From Pasteurella bettyae CCUG 2042 (GTDB taxonomy: Bacteria; Pseudomonadota; Gammaproteobacteria; Enterobacterales; Pasteurellaceae): DNA of 64,000 nucleotides. Under the pieces are notes generated by a model. The model ran no database searches. It worked only from the letters and a program-made list of their open reading frames with translations, and had not been told where the DNA came from. The position numbers were made by a program, and so were the translations under genes. The stretch spans positions 62,001 to 126,000 of the forward strand of contig NZ_AJSX01000007.1 in NCBI RefSeq assembly GCF_000262245.1. The letters run 5' to 3'. Positions 1-8,085 of this stretch are shown here, in pieces; the first letter of the stretch is position 1; each line of letters begins with the position of its first letter.

Positions 1-2077
1 TACCATAAACATTCAATGCATTATCTGAAAGCCAATCTAATAAGGAGCCTGATGTGCTGTTACTAATGTCATAAGACATTTCATCGCTACGTTCATAAAA
101 ATAATAGTTAAAATATTGTTGCATTGCCTTCGGTTGTAAAATATCTTGTTCTCCAAATTCACGGAATATTCGATCGGCATTGCGTTGCCCTTGGTAAATA
201 TCTGGTAGAACTTTAGCAAAATTAGGTTCTTGCAAATTTAATACATAAACTTGTCCTTTGCCTTGCTTTTCGCCATGGCGATTACAACGCCCAGCTGCTT
301 GAGCAATGCTATCTAATCCGCCAAGAGCACGAATGACGTACGACATTGATATATCTACACCAGCTTCAATCAACTGCGTGCTAATGCAAATGACAGGTTC
401 ATTATTCTTTAAACGATATTTAATTTTATCGAATAAATCTTTACGGTGTGCAGAACATTGATTCGTGCTTAAATGAAATAGTGCGTTAGCAGGTACCTTT
501 TCCTTACAATATTTGTAAAGCTCTTGAGCACATTTTTTAGTATTTACAATAAATAAGCAGCTTGAAGAATATTCAAATTTTTCTAATAAAAAATCACCAG
601 CTTCATCAACTGTCCAACCAGCAATTTTAGATTTATAATGAATTTCAACACGGGATAAATCACTAAATAGTTTATTTCTAGCTATACTATCTCCGATAAT
701 TTCAGCATTATTGGCTAAGTTTAATGAGCCTAATTCTGGATTGTGCAACTTATCTAGTAAGGGCTGGGTTGCTGTACATAAAATAGCACTACTTTTACCA
801 AAAGTTGTGAGCCAATTTAATACATTGCAAAACAAATGGACACACTTAATAGGAAGAGTTTGAATTTCATCGAAAATTAATACTGCATTGGTCATTGGGT
901 GAATATGGCGTGCACCACGTGTTCCACCACCAAACCACGCATCTAAAAATTGCACCATTGTGGTAAAAATAATAGGCTTATCCCAATTTTCTGCCAGTAA
1001 TTTATCTTGCCAAGTTTGTTTTTCGGGTTCAATATTTGAGTGATGCTCTAATATCCAATCTTCACCTAAAATATCCCGAACTGTAGTAGCATTTTGCTCA
1101 ATAATAGAAGTGTAAGGAATAATATAAATAATGCGGTCAAGATTATGCTTTTGTGCGTGGTGGAGTGCATAACGTAAACTGGCTAAGGTTTTTCCGCCCC
1201 CTGTTGGCACGGTTAAAGTATAGATTCCTTGTTCATCAGAAGATCGTTGTAAGCAAGTATCCGAAATATCTCGACGAATCTTGTCTATTTCATAGCGTAT
1301 GGCAAAATTTGCTAAGTGATTTTCTAAATGATTAATTGCAATGTGCCAATCAGGTTTTGATGTTAGACTACGAATATCTTTTTGTGCCTCATTTTCAAAA
1401 TCAGAACTATTAATTCGGTCAGCATCAATCAGACAACTAAATAGGAAGCGGGTGAGACAACCAAGGTGAAACTCTTTAAGTTTATCGTGAGTTTCTTGCT
1501 GTTTTAATATTGCTTTAATAGGACTTAATAAAGATTTTATTAAATTTTCGCTGGCTAAAGATTCTGCTCGTTGCAAGATGGAGAGATCTGCATTTTTTTC
1601 AGCTTCAGATAAATGAGAGAGGGAATCGTCTTTAGAAAAACGGTCAAAACATTTTGGAGTGCCATCAAGTGTTAAACAATCAATAAGCCCTTCACCATGA
1701 TGAGACGCAATACAGAGTCCTAAAATTTGTCCAATAAGTTCTCCAATGCCATTTTTAACACCAAACTTTCTCAAATGTCGATAAATCCATTGTGCGCCAG
1801 CTGTAGAATGATCTGGTTTATTTGGCAAATTGGATTCAGGTTCGTCAATATCAAAATCGATATAATTCAAATTATTCTTTCGATGTATTCGTTTTTGAAA
1901 TGGAATAGAGTACTTACCGAAATCATGCATTAAACCCAATAATTCACCTACATCTGCTAAATCTAATTTATTCGCAAATTTTCGCGTAATTTCGGCAGTT
2001 TGGGTTAAATGTTCATAAACGGTTTGCTTTTTTTGATCGGACTGTCGGATGTGGGCAATGGGTGTAATATGCTCCAT
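1..2077 (-). CDS. cas3: CRISPR-associated helicase/nuclease Cas3 (3' end outside window)
   Basis: Cas3 is the HD nuclease and SF2 helicase that Cascade recruits to degrade invading DNA. About 692 codons are in the window, open throughout; the C-terminus lies beyond base 1. The N-terminal HD domain shows GLMHDFGKYS near residue 60, DHSTAG and SHHGEG. The helicase part shows TVPTGGGKT (motif I), IFDEIQTLP (motif II), SSAILCTATQP (motif III), QLIEAGVDIS (motif V) and QAAGRCNRHG (motif VI). The ATG at 2077 follows a perfect AGGAGG. The HD-helicase layout resembles type I-C Cas3, but the subtype is inference because the other cas genes and the array would lie to the left. Confidence 0.93.
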   Translation of the reverse strand, partial: MEHITPIAHIRQSDQKKQTVYEHLTQTAEITRKFANKLDLADVGELLGLMHDFGKYSIPFQKRIHRKNNLNYIDFDIDEPESNLPNKPDHSTAGAQWIYRHLRKFGVKNGIGELIGQILGLCIASHHGEGLIDCLTLDGTPKCFDRFSKDDSLSHLSEAEKNADLSILQRAESLASENLIKSLLSPIKAILKQQETHDKLKEFHLGCLTRFLFSCLIDADRINSSDFENEAQKDIRSLTSKPDWHIAINHLENHLANFAIRYEIDKIRRDISDTCLQRSSDEQGIYTLTVPTGGGKTLASLRYALHHAQKHNLDRIIYIIPYTSIIEQNATTVRDILGEDWILEHHSNIEPEKQTWQDKLLAENWDKPIIFTTMVQFLDAWFGGGTRGARHIHPMTNAVLIFDEIQTLPIKCVHLFCNVLNWLTTFGKSSAILCTATQPLLDKLHNPELGSLNLANNAEIIGDSIARNKLFSDLSRVEIHYKSKIAGWTVDEAGDFLLEKFEYSSSCLFIVNTKKCAQELYKYCKEKVPANALFHLSTNQCSAHRKDLFDKIKYRLKNNEPVICISTQLIEAGVDISMSYVIRALGGLDSIAQAAGRCNRHGEKQGKGQVYVLNLQEPNFAKVLPDIYQGQRNADRIFREFGEQDILQPKAMQQYFNYYFYERSDEMSYDISNSTSGSLLDWLSDNALNVYG

Positions 2078-2319
2078 TCTTATCCTCCTGGCTTATTTAT
2101 TAGCAAATTGATTTTAACGAAGATTAAAAGTAAATTATATATATTTTTCTAATATATATTTAATTTAAATCAAATTTTTATTAATAAATATTATGTTAGA
2201 TAGTTTGGTACATCAATATAAACTATTTAATAGTTTGGTAGAATATATAAGATCTATAGTAGCTTTCGACTTTCTTCAGAATTCTATTTAACCAATAATA
2301 TTTCATTAAATTCTTTTCT

Positions 2320-2347
2320 TTCACATTCATAAAATTTTTGCTAAACT
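2320..2347 (+). promoter_or_regulatory. Putative ssrA promoter
   Basis: TTCACA (2320-2325), a 16-base spacer and TAAACT (2342-2347) lie just ahead of the tmRNA 5' end at 2360, as expected for a sigma-70 promoter giving a slightly longer precursor. The rest of 2078-2319, between the divergent cas3 start and this promoter, shows only AT-rich sequence. Confidence 0.5.
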
Positions 2348-2359
2348 GACCGCAGTTTT

Positions 2360-2726
2360 GGGGCTGATTCTGGATTCGACGGGATTGGCAAAGCCCAAGG
2401 TGCACGTCGAGGTGCGGTAGGCCTCGTAAATAAACCGCAAAAAAATAGTCGCAAACGACGAACAATACGCTTTAGCAGCTTAATAACCTGCATTTAGCCT
2501 TCGCTCCCTAGCTTCCGCTCGTAAGACGGGGATCAAGCGGAGTCAAAATCAAACGAGATCGTGTGGATGCTTCGGCTTGGAGATCGAAACATTAAATTGA
2601 ATCAAGCTAGTTTATTCTTCGCGTGTCTGTCCGCAGGGGATAAATGAAATTAAAGATTAGACTAAACGTGTAGTACTGAAGGTAGAGTAATTTCGGACGC
2701 GGGTTCAACTCCCGCCAGCTCCACCA
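2360..2726 (+). ncRNA. ssrA: tmRNA (SsrA)
   Basis: tmRNA rescues stalled ribosomes and tags the unfinished peptide for proteolysis. The 5' end GGGGCTGATTCTGGATTCGA is the conserved acceptor and D-like part. The 3' end carries the T-arm GGGTTCAACTCCC and ends in encoded CCA at 2726, for 367 nt in all. The tag frame at 2451-2483 reads ANDEQYALAA then stop, the Haemophilus-type tag. The gene is complete even though a prophage is integrated at its 3' end. Confidence 0.98.
2702..2726 (+). other. Probable attL in the ssrA 3' end
   Basis: The ssrA T-arm and acceptor end immediately precede a P4-type integrase gene reading in the same direction. The tmRNA 3' end is a well-known target of such integrases, and the integrated end restores the RNA. 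I find no second copy of this segment in the window, so the right attachment site is missing or lies elsewhere. The exact core is not defined. Confidence 0.6.
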
Positions 2727-2760
2727 AATAACAATCCAAAGCAAACTTATCAAACCCTAA

Positions 2761-2794
2761 AGCCCTTGAAAATATTGAACCCAAGGGCTTTTTT
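2761..2794 (+). terminator. ssrA intrinsic terminator
   Basis: AGCCCTTG pairs with CAAGGGCT (2782-2789) across a 13-base loop and is followed by TTTTT. It lies 34 bases past the tmRNA end and would terminate ssrA before the integrase. Confidence 0.8.
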
Positions 2795-2834
2795 ATATCC
2801 TAAGCGTTCCTATCCAATCCTATAAAATCCTTGA

Positions 2835-2894
2835 ATTTTAGTTATACGTTTAGTTATACTGATAACCGTATAACAAAGTCGGTATAACTAAAAT
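2835..2894. repeat. Inverted repeat ahead of the integrase gene
   Basis: A perfect 13-base inverted pair, ATTTTAGTTATAC (2835-2847) and GTATAACTAAAAT (2882-2894), encloses further copies, AGTTATAC at 2852-2859 and GTATAAC at 2868-2874. That makes four half-sites in about 60 bases. The position between attL and int suits integrase arm sites or binding of an AlpA-like or autoregulatory factor. Which protein binds is not known. Confidence 0.65.
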
Positions 2895-3012
2895 CGCACA
2901 AAACCTGTTAGAAAAAAGTGTTAACGATGTTTTAGCTATACCCGATTTTTTAAAAGTCTGAATTGCCGTCAGAGTTATTCAGAATAATTTTCAACTCTCA
3001 GAACTAAGCGAT

Positions 3013-4257
3013 ATGGCACGCACAATCACACCACTAAACAGCACGAAAATAGATAAAGCTAAGCCGCAGGAAAAGGAATTTACCCTATCCGATGGCAAAG
3101 GGCTTTATCTGTTGGTTAAGCCCAATGGGGCTAAGTTATGGCGGTTTAATTATTACAAACCTTTCACGCAACCAAAGAAAAGGGCGTTAATTGGCGTTGG
3201 CAAATACCCTGATATTTCTTTACAGCAAGCAAGAGCAATTAGAGATGAGTATCTATCTTTACTTGCGCAGAATATCGATCCAGCAATCTATCGCCAACAG
3301 CAAGAACAAGAGAAACAAAATGAGCTGAATAATACCTATGAGGCGGTGGCGTGGGCGTGGCTTGAGTATCGCAAAACCAAAAAGAACTTTTCAGATAATT
3401 ATCAAAAAGACGTTATAAGCCTGATCAATCGTTGCTTATTGCCGCACTTTGGCCATTTGCCTATTTCCCAAATTACCGCGCCAATGGCATTAAAGGCATT
3501 TAAGCAGTATCAAGACGAAGGTCATTTAGAAAAGCTTAAACGGACGATTCAGAAGCATAACGAGATAATGACTTATGCTCTACACCGAGAATTAATCTCT
3601 TTTAATCCAACGGCGAATATCGCAAAGGAATTTGACAGCCCAACGGTTGAACATTTTAAAACCCTTAAGCCTGAGGATTTAAGCGAATTTATGTTCACGC
3701 TACAAAACGCTCAGATTCACTTACAGACGCGTTATTTGATTTTATGGCAATTGCTCACCATGACAAGACCGAACGAGGCAGCTACAGCGAAATGGGCGGA
3801 TATTGACGAGAAAAACAGAATATGGACTATTCCAGCGGAACAAATGAAACGTGGCATTGAACATAGAATCACGTTATCACGGCAAGCCTTAGCTCTATTA
3901 GGGCAAATTAAAAAATTAAGTGGCGGAAAAACTTACCTATTCCCCAGTGTAAAGAACCCACAATCCCACGTTAATACGCAAACGGCAAATGCTGCGATTA
4001 AGCGAATGGGCTATGCCGGTAAATTGGTAGCGCATGGTTTACGCAGTATCGCTAGCACCTATTTAAACGATCAGGGCTTTAATAGTGATTTGATTGAGGT
4101 AGCACTATCACACCTCAATTCAGACCGAGTAAAAACCGCCTATGACAGAGGGGAAAAATTAGAACAGCGATTCAAGCTATTGCAAGCATGGGCGGATTTT
4201 GTAGAACAATCCTCACAAGGCACATTGCCGCAATTTCATTTAAAGATTGTGGCTTAG
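3013..4257 (+). CDS. int: P4-type tyrosine recombinase integrase
   Basis: This 414-residue site-specific recombinase probably integrated the element at ssrA. The N-terminus is the DUF4102-type arm-binding domain (LSDGKGLYLLVKPNGAKLWR, about residues 25-44). A core-binding domain follows at about 100-200, then the catalytic domain. Catalytic residues are visible: Arg in TMTRPNEA, His-x-x-Arg in AHGLRSIAS, a His in ALSHLNS and the Tyr nucleophile in TAYDRGEK. The length is normal for the family. It reads away from the attachment site, as in other tRNA/tmRNA-integrated islands. Confidence 0.95.
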   Translation: MARTITPLNSTKIDKAKPQEKEFTLSDGKGLYLLVKPNGAKLWRFNYYKPFTQPKKRALIGVGKYPDISLQQARAIRDEYLSLLAQNIDPAIYRQQQEQEKQNELNNTYEAVAWAWLEYRKTKKNFSDNYQKDVISLINRCLLPHFGHLPISQITAPMALKAFKQYQDEGHLEKLKRTIQKHNEIMTYALHRELISFNPTANIAKEFDSPTVEHFKTLKPEDLSEFMFTLQNAQIHLQTRYLILWQLLTMTRPNEAATAKWADIDEKNRIWTIPAEQMKRGIEHRITLSRQALALLGQIKKLSGGKTYLFPSVKNPQSHVNTQTANAAIKRMGYAGKLVAHGLRSIASTYLNDQGFNSDLIEVALSHLNSDRVKTAYDRGEKLEQRFKLLQAWADFVEQSSQGTLPQFHLKIVA

Positions 4258-4347
4258 AGACTGATAAAACATGAAGTAAAGTGCGGTCGATTTTGACAGC
4301 GTTTTAGTGCTTAAAAATACCTTAGATTAAATATTAAGATTGAACAG

Positions 4348-5247
4348 ATGAAACTAAAAATATCAGAAATAAAAAATCAGTTCTGGGGGAATTATAGAAA
4401 TATTGTAAAACTTGATACTGTAATCTCTCTCCTATCAAGAAATGCACCATTAGATTTTATTCTAACCGAATTAGATAGGGTTAAAATGGAGCTTAAAAGA
4501 AAAGATCATGAAATCAACTTTATAATGATTGATAAAAAGGATAAACCCAAAGAAATTGAGGGAAAATTGATCTTTGATAATATTCGCTATGTGTTAGACG
4601 GAATGTTTGATATTCAAACGTTTAAATTATTTTATGAACAATATTCAATAAGTGATATTTATAATGAATTTTACAAGAATAATGAGTGTACTTCCTTTGT
4701 AGAGGATAAAAGCAACAAAACCAATTTTGAAGAGTTTATTGATAAGCAAATAGAGGGTTTAAATGGCATTAGAAATGATTTAAAAAGCAACGATGTTTAC
4801 TTGTTGAAAACTGATCTAGATAGCCTTATTGATGATATTCAATTAACAAATAATGATATATTTTTTATCTATAATTATGGCGGTATTGATGGAGATAAAT
4901 CAGATGATTTTGAGTTCTTACAAAACATGAGTGAGTTTGAACAGTGTGGTGCATGTGATTTAGCTTTTGATATATGGGTAAAGGATAAGGATAATTTTTT
5001 AAAGAATCTAAAAAACGCCAATTCAAAAAATCAAGTTTCAGAAGGTCAAAATAAGGAAGTAACGCAAAAATCAGAAACTTCCTACCTAAATATTATTCAA
5101 GCTTTGAAAGATGAGTTACTCAATAGAGGGTTATTTGAAAATCAAAGCAGTCTTATCAGTTATTTATCTAACTCATATACAGGTTACACAGGATTAAGCG
5201 AAACCAATCTAAGAGAAAAATTCAGTAAAGCCAATAAAATAAAATAA
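4348..5247 (+). CDS. Unrecognised cargo protein between integrase and AlpA
   Basis: I do not recognise the first 230 residues of this 299-residue soluble protein. It has no signal peptide or membrane segment and is rich in Lys, Asp, Glu and Asn. One acidic stretch contains two cysteines (EQCGACDLAFD, about residue 198). The last 55 residues (from about 245) resemble a short C-terminal tail seen on assorted island proteins: an N-I-I-x-A-L-x-x-E-L helix, then YTGLSETNLREKFSKAN. It is more AT-rich than the integrase and phage genes beside it, and its own terminator follows, so it looks like an independent cargo unit. Defence or superinfection exclusion is only a positional guess. Confidence 0.6.
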   Translation: MKLKISEIKNQFWGNYRNIVKLDTVISLLSRNAPLDFILTELDRVKMELKRKDHEINFIMIDKKDKPKEIEGKLIFDNIRYVLDGMFDIQTFKLFYEQYSISDIYNEFYKNNECTSFVEDKSNKTNFEEFIDKQIEGLNGIRNDLKSNDVYLLKTDLDSLIDDIQLTNNDIFFIYNYGGIDGDKSDDFEFLQNMSEFEQCGACDLAFDIWVKDKDNFLKNLKNANSKNQVSEGQNKEVTQKSETSYLNIIQALKDELLNRGLFENQSSLISYLSNSYTGYTGLSETNLREKFSKANKIK

Positions 5248-5269
5248 AATTAAACTAAAACACTTTACC

Positions 5270-5310
5270 AAAAATCCGGATAGATCCAAATGGACTTGTC
5301 CGGATTTTTT
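5270..5310 (+). terminator. Terminator after the cargo gene
   Basis: AAAAATCCGGA (5270-5280) pairs with TCCGGATTTTT (5299-5309), and the T tract continues. It separates the cargo gene from the alpA operon. Confidence 0.8.
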
Positions 5311-5396
5311 CTTTTCTGTGCTTTTTTAATAATCCACTCCAACACAACGAAGCCCGAAACGGCTTTAACCATTCCAACCAGTACGGAGTAAACACA

Positions 5397-5606
5397 ATGA
5401 ATCAATCAGATCGCATTATCCGCCGCCTTGAGACCATGAAAATGTTAGGCGTAAGCAAATCCACCTTTGCCGATTGGCAAAACCCTAAATCGAAACGTTA
5501 CCGCCCGGACTTTCCAAAGAAAATTCAATTAGGGGTTAATTCAGTCGGTTACTTGGAAAGTGAAATCAACTCTTACATTGCCAAACTGGCAGAAGCAAGA
5601 GCATAG
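5397..5606 (+). CDS. AlpA-family DNA-binding regulator
   Basis: This 69-residue protein has the AlpA/excisionase-like winged-helix pattern: RRLETMKMLGVSKSTFADW, a basic linker and FPKKIQLGVNSVGYLESEI. AlpA-type proteins activate integrase expression or excision in P4-like elements, and its position downstream of int fits. The ATG follows ACGGAGT with normal spacing. The stop lies a few bases before the ribosome site of the next gene, so the two are probably co-transcribed. Confidence 0.85.
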   Translation: MNQSDRIIRRLETMKMLGVSKSTFADWQNPKSKRYRPDFPKKIQLGVNSVGYLESEINSYIAKLAEARA

Positions 5607-5616
5607 GAGGGCATTA

Positions 5617-5877
5617 ATGATTATTTCCACCACCAGCACCGGCGAACAGCGCCGCTTTATGCTTGAGCGTTTAAGAGAGCGCCCACACAGCACCAACGAG
5701 CTACGACAAATGGGCGTTTATTACCCACCGGCACGCATTAAGGAATTGCGCAATCAAGGTTATTTGATTGATACGTTCTACCGAGAGGAAACCGACAGCA
5801 CCGGCTTAACTCACCGTGTAGGCGTTTATGTGCTACATGAAAACGCAGTAAGCCAAAATCATCAATATAACGACTAA
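5617..5877 (+). CDS. Small winged-helix-like phage protein
   Basis: This 86-residue protein has a probable helix-turn-helix fold: RRFMLERLRERPHSTNELRQ followed by PARIKELRNQGYLIDT and a short beta wing. A longer reading from 5560 exists, but the ATG at 5617 has a perfect AGGAGG six bases upstream and is preferred. It follows alpA closely and probably belongs to the same transcript. Its target is unknown; phages commonly carry such proteins in the early regulatory cluster. Confidence 0.7.
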   Translation: MIISTTSTGEQRRFMLERLRERPHSTNELRQMGVYYPPARIKELRNQGYLIDTFYREETDSTGLTHRVGVYVLHENAVSQNHQYND

Positions 5878-5890
5878 GGAGAAATTAAAA

Positions 5891-6343
5891 ATGACCGATT
5901 GCAAAGACTGCTCAACAGAACAAGGGCGCAAAGATTTAATTAATACCCCGATTTTAATTACTTATTCAAAGGCGCAATTTCCACATTTAACGGCAACTTC
6001 TGAAGATTGGGGGGTAAATACCGTTTTATGGCTTGAAGTGGGCGATTTTCTACCCTTAGGCATTGATGCTGACACGATGCAAGAGGCGTTGATCATGATT
6101 GCTTTTCTTCAACAAAGCACAAAAGCCACGTTACTGATTGATGAGGAAATGCAACAAGAACTCACCGCACTTTCTGAAAATGGCATTGCATTTAACCCAA
6201 TGAAAAAAGCAAATGGCGCACTCATTCCACTTGCTGAAATCCTTTCCACTGATACCAAACAAGAAACCATGCGACACCTCGAAGAAAAGTTCTCACAGGG
6301 CGAGAAGTTCCAGTTTGTAGAAATAGGCGGAATGTTGAATTAA
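5891..6343 (+). CDS. Hypothetical phage protein, 150 aa
   Basis: I do not recognise this protein. It is acidic and soluble, with a short N-terminal cysteine pair (CKDCS) and no membrane segment or signal peptide. The ATG has a good AAGGAG ribosome site. It sits 13 bases after the winged-helix gene in a run of same-strand small genes, so it is probably an early function of the integrated element. Confidence 0.6.
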   Translation: MTDCKDCSTEQGRKDLINTPILITYSKAQFPHLTATSEDWGVNTVLWLEVGDFLPLGIDADTMQEALIMIAFLQQSTKATLLIDEEMQQELTALSENGIAFNPMKKANGALIPLAEILSTDTKQETMRHLEEKFSQGEKFQFVEIGGMLN

Positions 6344-6366
6344 ACAAGCAAGGAGCGATTGAAAAA

Positions 6367-6678
6367 ATGACTAATACAAATCAACAGTACAACACTGAAA
6401 AACGAGAGTATGCAACGCTATGGAGTATTTACCGAGCTATTGAGGAAACTTACGAAATAGCAGATGCAACATTAGATGGCAAAATTACCAAAACAGCCAC
6501 CACCGAAGATGGGGAGAAAGTACAAATCCCATTCACTCACAAAGACGGCTTAGAGTTTGTTTTAGATAGGTTAAGTGTAGTGCTATCAGATATTGACGAC
6601 TTGAAACGGCAAATCGAAGTGTTGATTATTCATCAAGAACACAAAGCCGATGCGAATTATTTACCGCTGGTGGATTAA
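6367..6678 (+). CDS. Hypothetical phage protein, 103 aa
   Basis: This is an unrecognised acidic, mostly helical protein, preceded by AAGGAGCG. Its N-terminal part (TLWSIYRAIEETYEIADAT) and C-terminal part (VLDRLSVVLSDIDDLKRQIE) both look amphipathic and helical, the latter possibly coiled coil. It continues the small-gene operon starting with alpA. No function can be assigned. Confidence 0.6.
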   Translation: MTNTNQQYNTEKREYATLWSIYRAIEETYEIADATLDGKITKTATTEDGEKVQIPFTHKDGLEFVLDRLSVVLSDIDDLKRQIEVLIIHQEHKADANYLPLVD

Positions 6679-6753
6679 CAAGAGTTTTTGGAGCAGTACG
6701 CGCGCGAGGGTGCGCCCAAATTTAGGCATACCCAAAGATAAGAGGTTTAAAAA

Positions 6754-7140
6754 ATGAGTTACGGAAAAGAGATACAAAGCCAATTTGCGAAAGCCTATGC
6801 CCGAATGGGTAACGCTAAGCACGCTTTATTGGCGGTTCTGGGTGATGAGCGAGCTAATCGAATGAAACCCCACACTCTACGAGCGAAAGCCAGCGGGCTA
6901 TTGAATCATTACCGAGTATGGGAACAAATCGAGCAGGAAAAAGCAGAGATGCAACAACGTGGGGAGACTTTACCTCATTACAGGGGAAGAACATGGCGGG
7001 CGGATTTAATGACTGATGAAGTCTATGAGCCGATAAAGATACCGCCCCGCCCTGTTGTTATTCCTCGTGGAATGAAAGGGTTGTTTAAAGAGGTGGAGCG
7101 GTTAAAAAGATCCACCATGAAAACCCTAGCATTTTTTTAA
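6754..7140 (+). CDS. Hypothetical basic phage protein, 128 aa
   Basis: This basic 128-residue protein is preceded by AAGAGG. The N-terminal half (FAKAYARMGNAKHALLAVLG, then a helix around NHYRVWEQIEQE) has a helix-turn-helix flavour, distantly reminiscent of terminase small subunits. The similarity is too weak to name it. The second half is proline-rich (KIPPRPVVIPRG). The 75 bases before it hold a GC-rich patch near 6697-6713 without an obvious gene. Confidence 0.55.
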   Translation: MSYGKEIQSQFAKAYARMGNAKHALLAVLGDERANRMKPHTLRAKASGLLNHYRVWEQIEQEKAEMQQRGETLPHYRGRTWRADLMTDEVYEPIKIPPRPVVIPRGMKGLFKEVERLKRSTMKTLAFF

Positions 7141-7181
7141 TTGGGAACAAAAAGATCCGCTAATAAAAGGGTAAGTATTTA

Positions 7182-7484
7182 ATGAAATGCACCATAGCAA
7201 AAAACAATGAATTACTGCTTCAACAAGCAATTCAACACTATAGAAAATCGTCTCAAATCTTCACGTTTGTGAGCCTATACAGCGATAACGAGCCATACCC
7301 GATAGATGAGGTCATTCAAGTGTTAGAACAGCGTCTTAATGCGATTCAGTGCGAAATAGACAACTTCACGAAGATGACAGCAGGGCTACGGAAGAACGAG
7401 CGATTAGAAACGAGTTTTTACGCTACAAAGAAACATTTAGACGTGATGAGAAAAAGAAAACAGGAGATAGACAATGAAATGTAA
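7182..7484 (+). CDS. Hypothetical phage protein, 100 aa
   Basis: This small helical, charged protein has no recognisable domain. Its stop overlaps the start of the following Rha-like gene by 11 bases, so the two are translationally linked. The C-terminal half is Lys/Arg/Glu-rich and probably coiled coil. Its genomic position suggests an early phage function. Confidence 0.55.
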   Translation: MKCTIAKNNELLLQQAIQHYRKSSQIFTFVSLYSDNEPYPIDEVIQVLEQRLNAIQCEIDNFTKMTAGLRKNERLETSFYATKKHLDVMRKRKQEIDNEM

Positions 7485-7920
7485 TGCAATTGAAAAGCCA
7501 TTAATGCAAGAAATCTCAATAGAGCAAATTTTTAACTTAGATTTACCCCTTACGAATGAAAAAGACGGTGCAGTGTTTGCGCATAAGTTTAAAGGGGATT
7601 TGGTGGCAATGACAACCTCTCTTATTGTGGCGAAGTATTTTGATAAAGAGCATAAAAACGTTATTAGAGCGATTAAAGATTTAGATTGTTCAGATGATTT
7701 TAGACGGCTCAATTTCCAGCCGTCCTATTATCAAAATGAACAAAATAAACGCCAGCCAATGTACCGAATGACCCGAGACGGCTTTATGTTTTTGGTGATG
7801 GGATTTACCGGCAAAAAGGCGGCGAAGTTCAAATTAGGCTTGAGTTATCGAGAGCGTGAAAGCCGATTAAAAGATACCGCCCTTTTCTTTTGGGCAAAAC
7901 AACAGCGCAAAGCAGCGTAA
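7474..7920 (+). CDS. Rha-family phage regulatory protein, divergent C-terminus
   Basis: This 148-residue protein has the Rha signature: SLIVAKYFDKEHKNVIRAI, then RQPMYRMTRDGFMFLVMGFT and GKKAAKFK. Rha is a phage regulator first described in lambdoid phages whose expression is harmful under certain host conditions. After AAKFK the usual helical continuation is absent and a short tail (LGLSYRERESRLKDTALFFW) follows, so the C-terminal part looks shortened or internally deleted. The ATG at 7474 has GGAGAT upstream. Confidence 0.8.
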   Translation: MKCNAIEKPLMQEISIEQIFNLDLPLTNEKDGAVFAHKFKGDLVAMTTSLIVAKYFDKEHKNVIRAIKDLDCSDDFRRLNFQPSYYQNEQNKRQPMYRMTRDGFMFLVMGFTGKKAAKFKLGLSYRERESRLKDTALFFWAKQQRKAA

Positions 7921-7931
7921 GGGGAAACACA

Positions 7932-8015
7932 ATGAATGACTTTACCGAGATGATTCAATTTCTAATCTTTATCGCCTTATTGCTGGTGGCTTTTAGCCTT
8001 GCATCAACCCTATAA
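7932..8015 (+). CDS. Possible 27-residue membrane peptide
   Basis: A 27-codon frame directly after the Rha-like gene encodes MNDFTEMIQFLIFIALLLVA followed by FSLASTL, a single hydrophobic helix with an acidic N-terminus. AAGGGG lies about 8 bases before the ATG. Gene spacing and the clean membrane helix favour a real small phage gene, for example holin-, toxin- or exclusion-like, but the role is a guess. Confidence 0.45.
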   Translation: MNDFTEMIQFLIFIALLLVAFSLASTL

Positions 8016-8085
8016 AACAAAACGCCTATGCTTTCACAAGAATGGGCATAGGCAAGATTAAATATAAATTGAACGGGTTTATTAT

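Noticed and set aside
1-2400. CRISPR array near cas3
   Set aside because: No regularly spaced direct repeats of 25-40 bases occur on either side of cas3 inside the window; the array would have to lie to the left.
6690-6753. GC-rich patch as a possible regulatory RNA
   Set aside because: It is short, with no stable stem plus T tract and no repeat partner elsewhere in the window.
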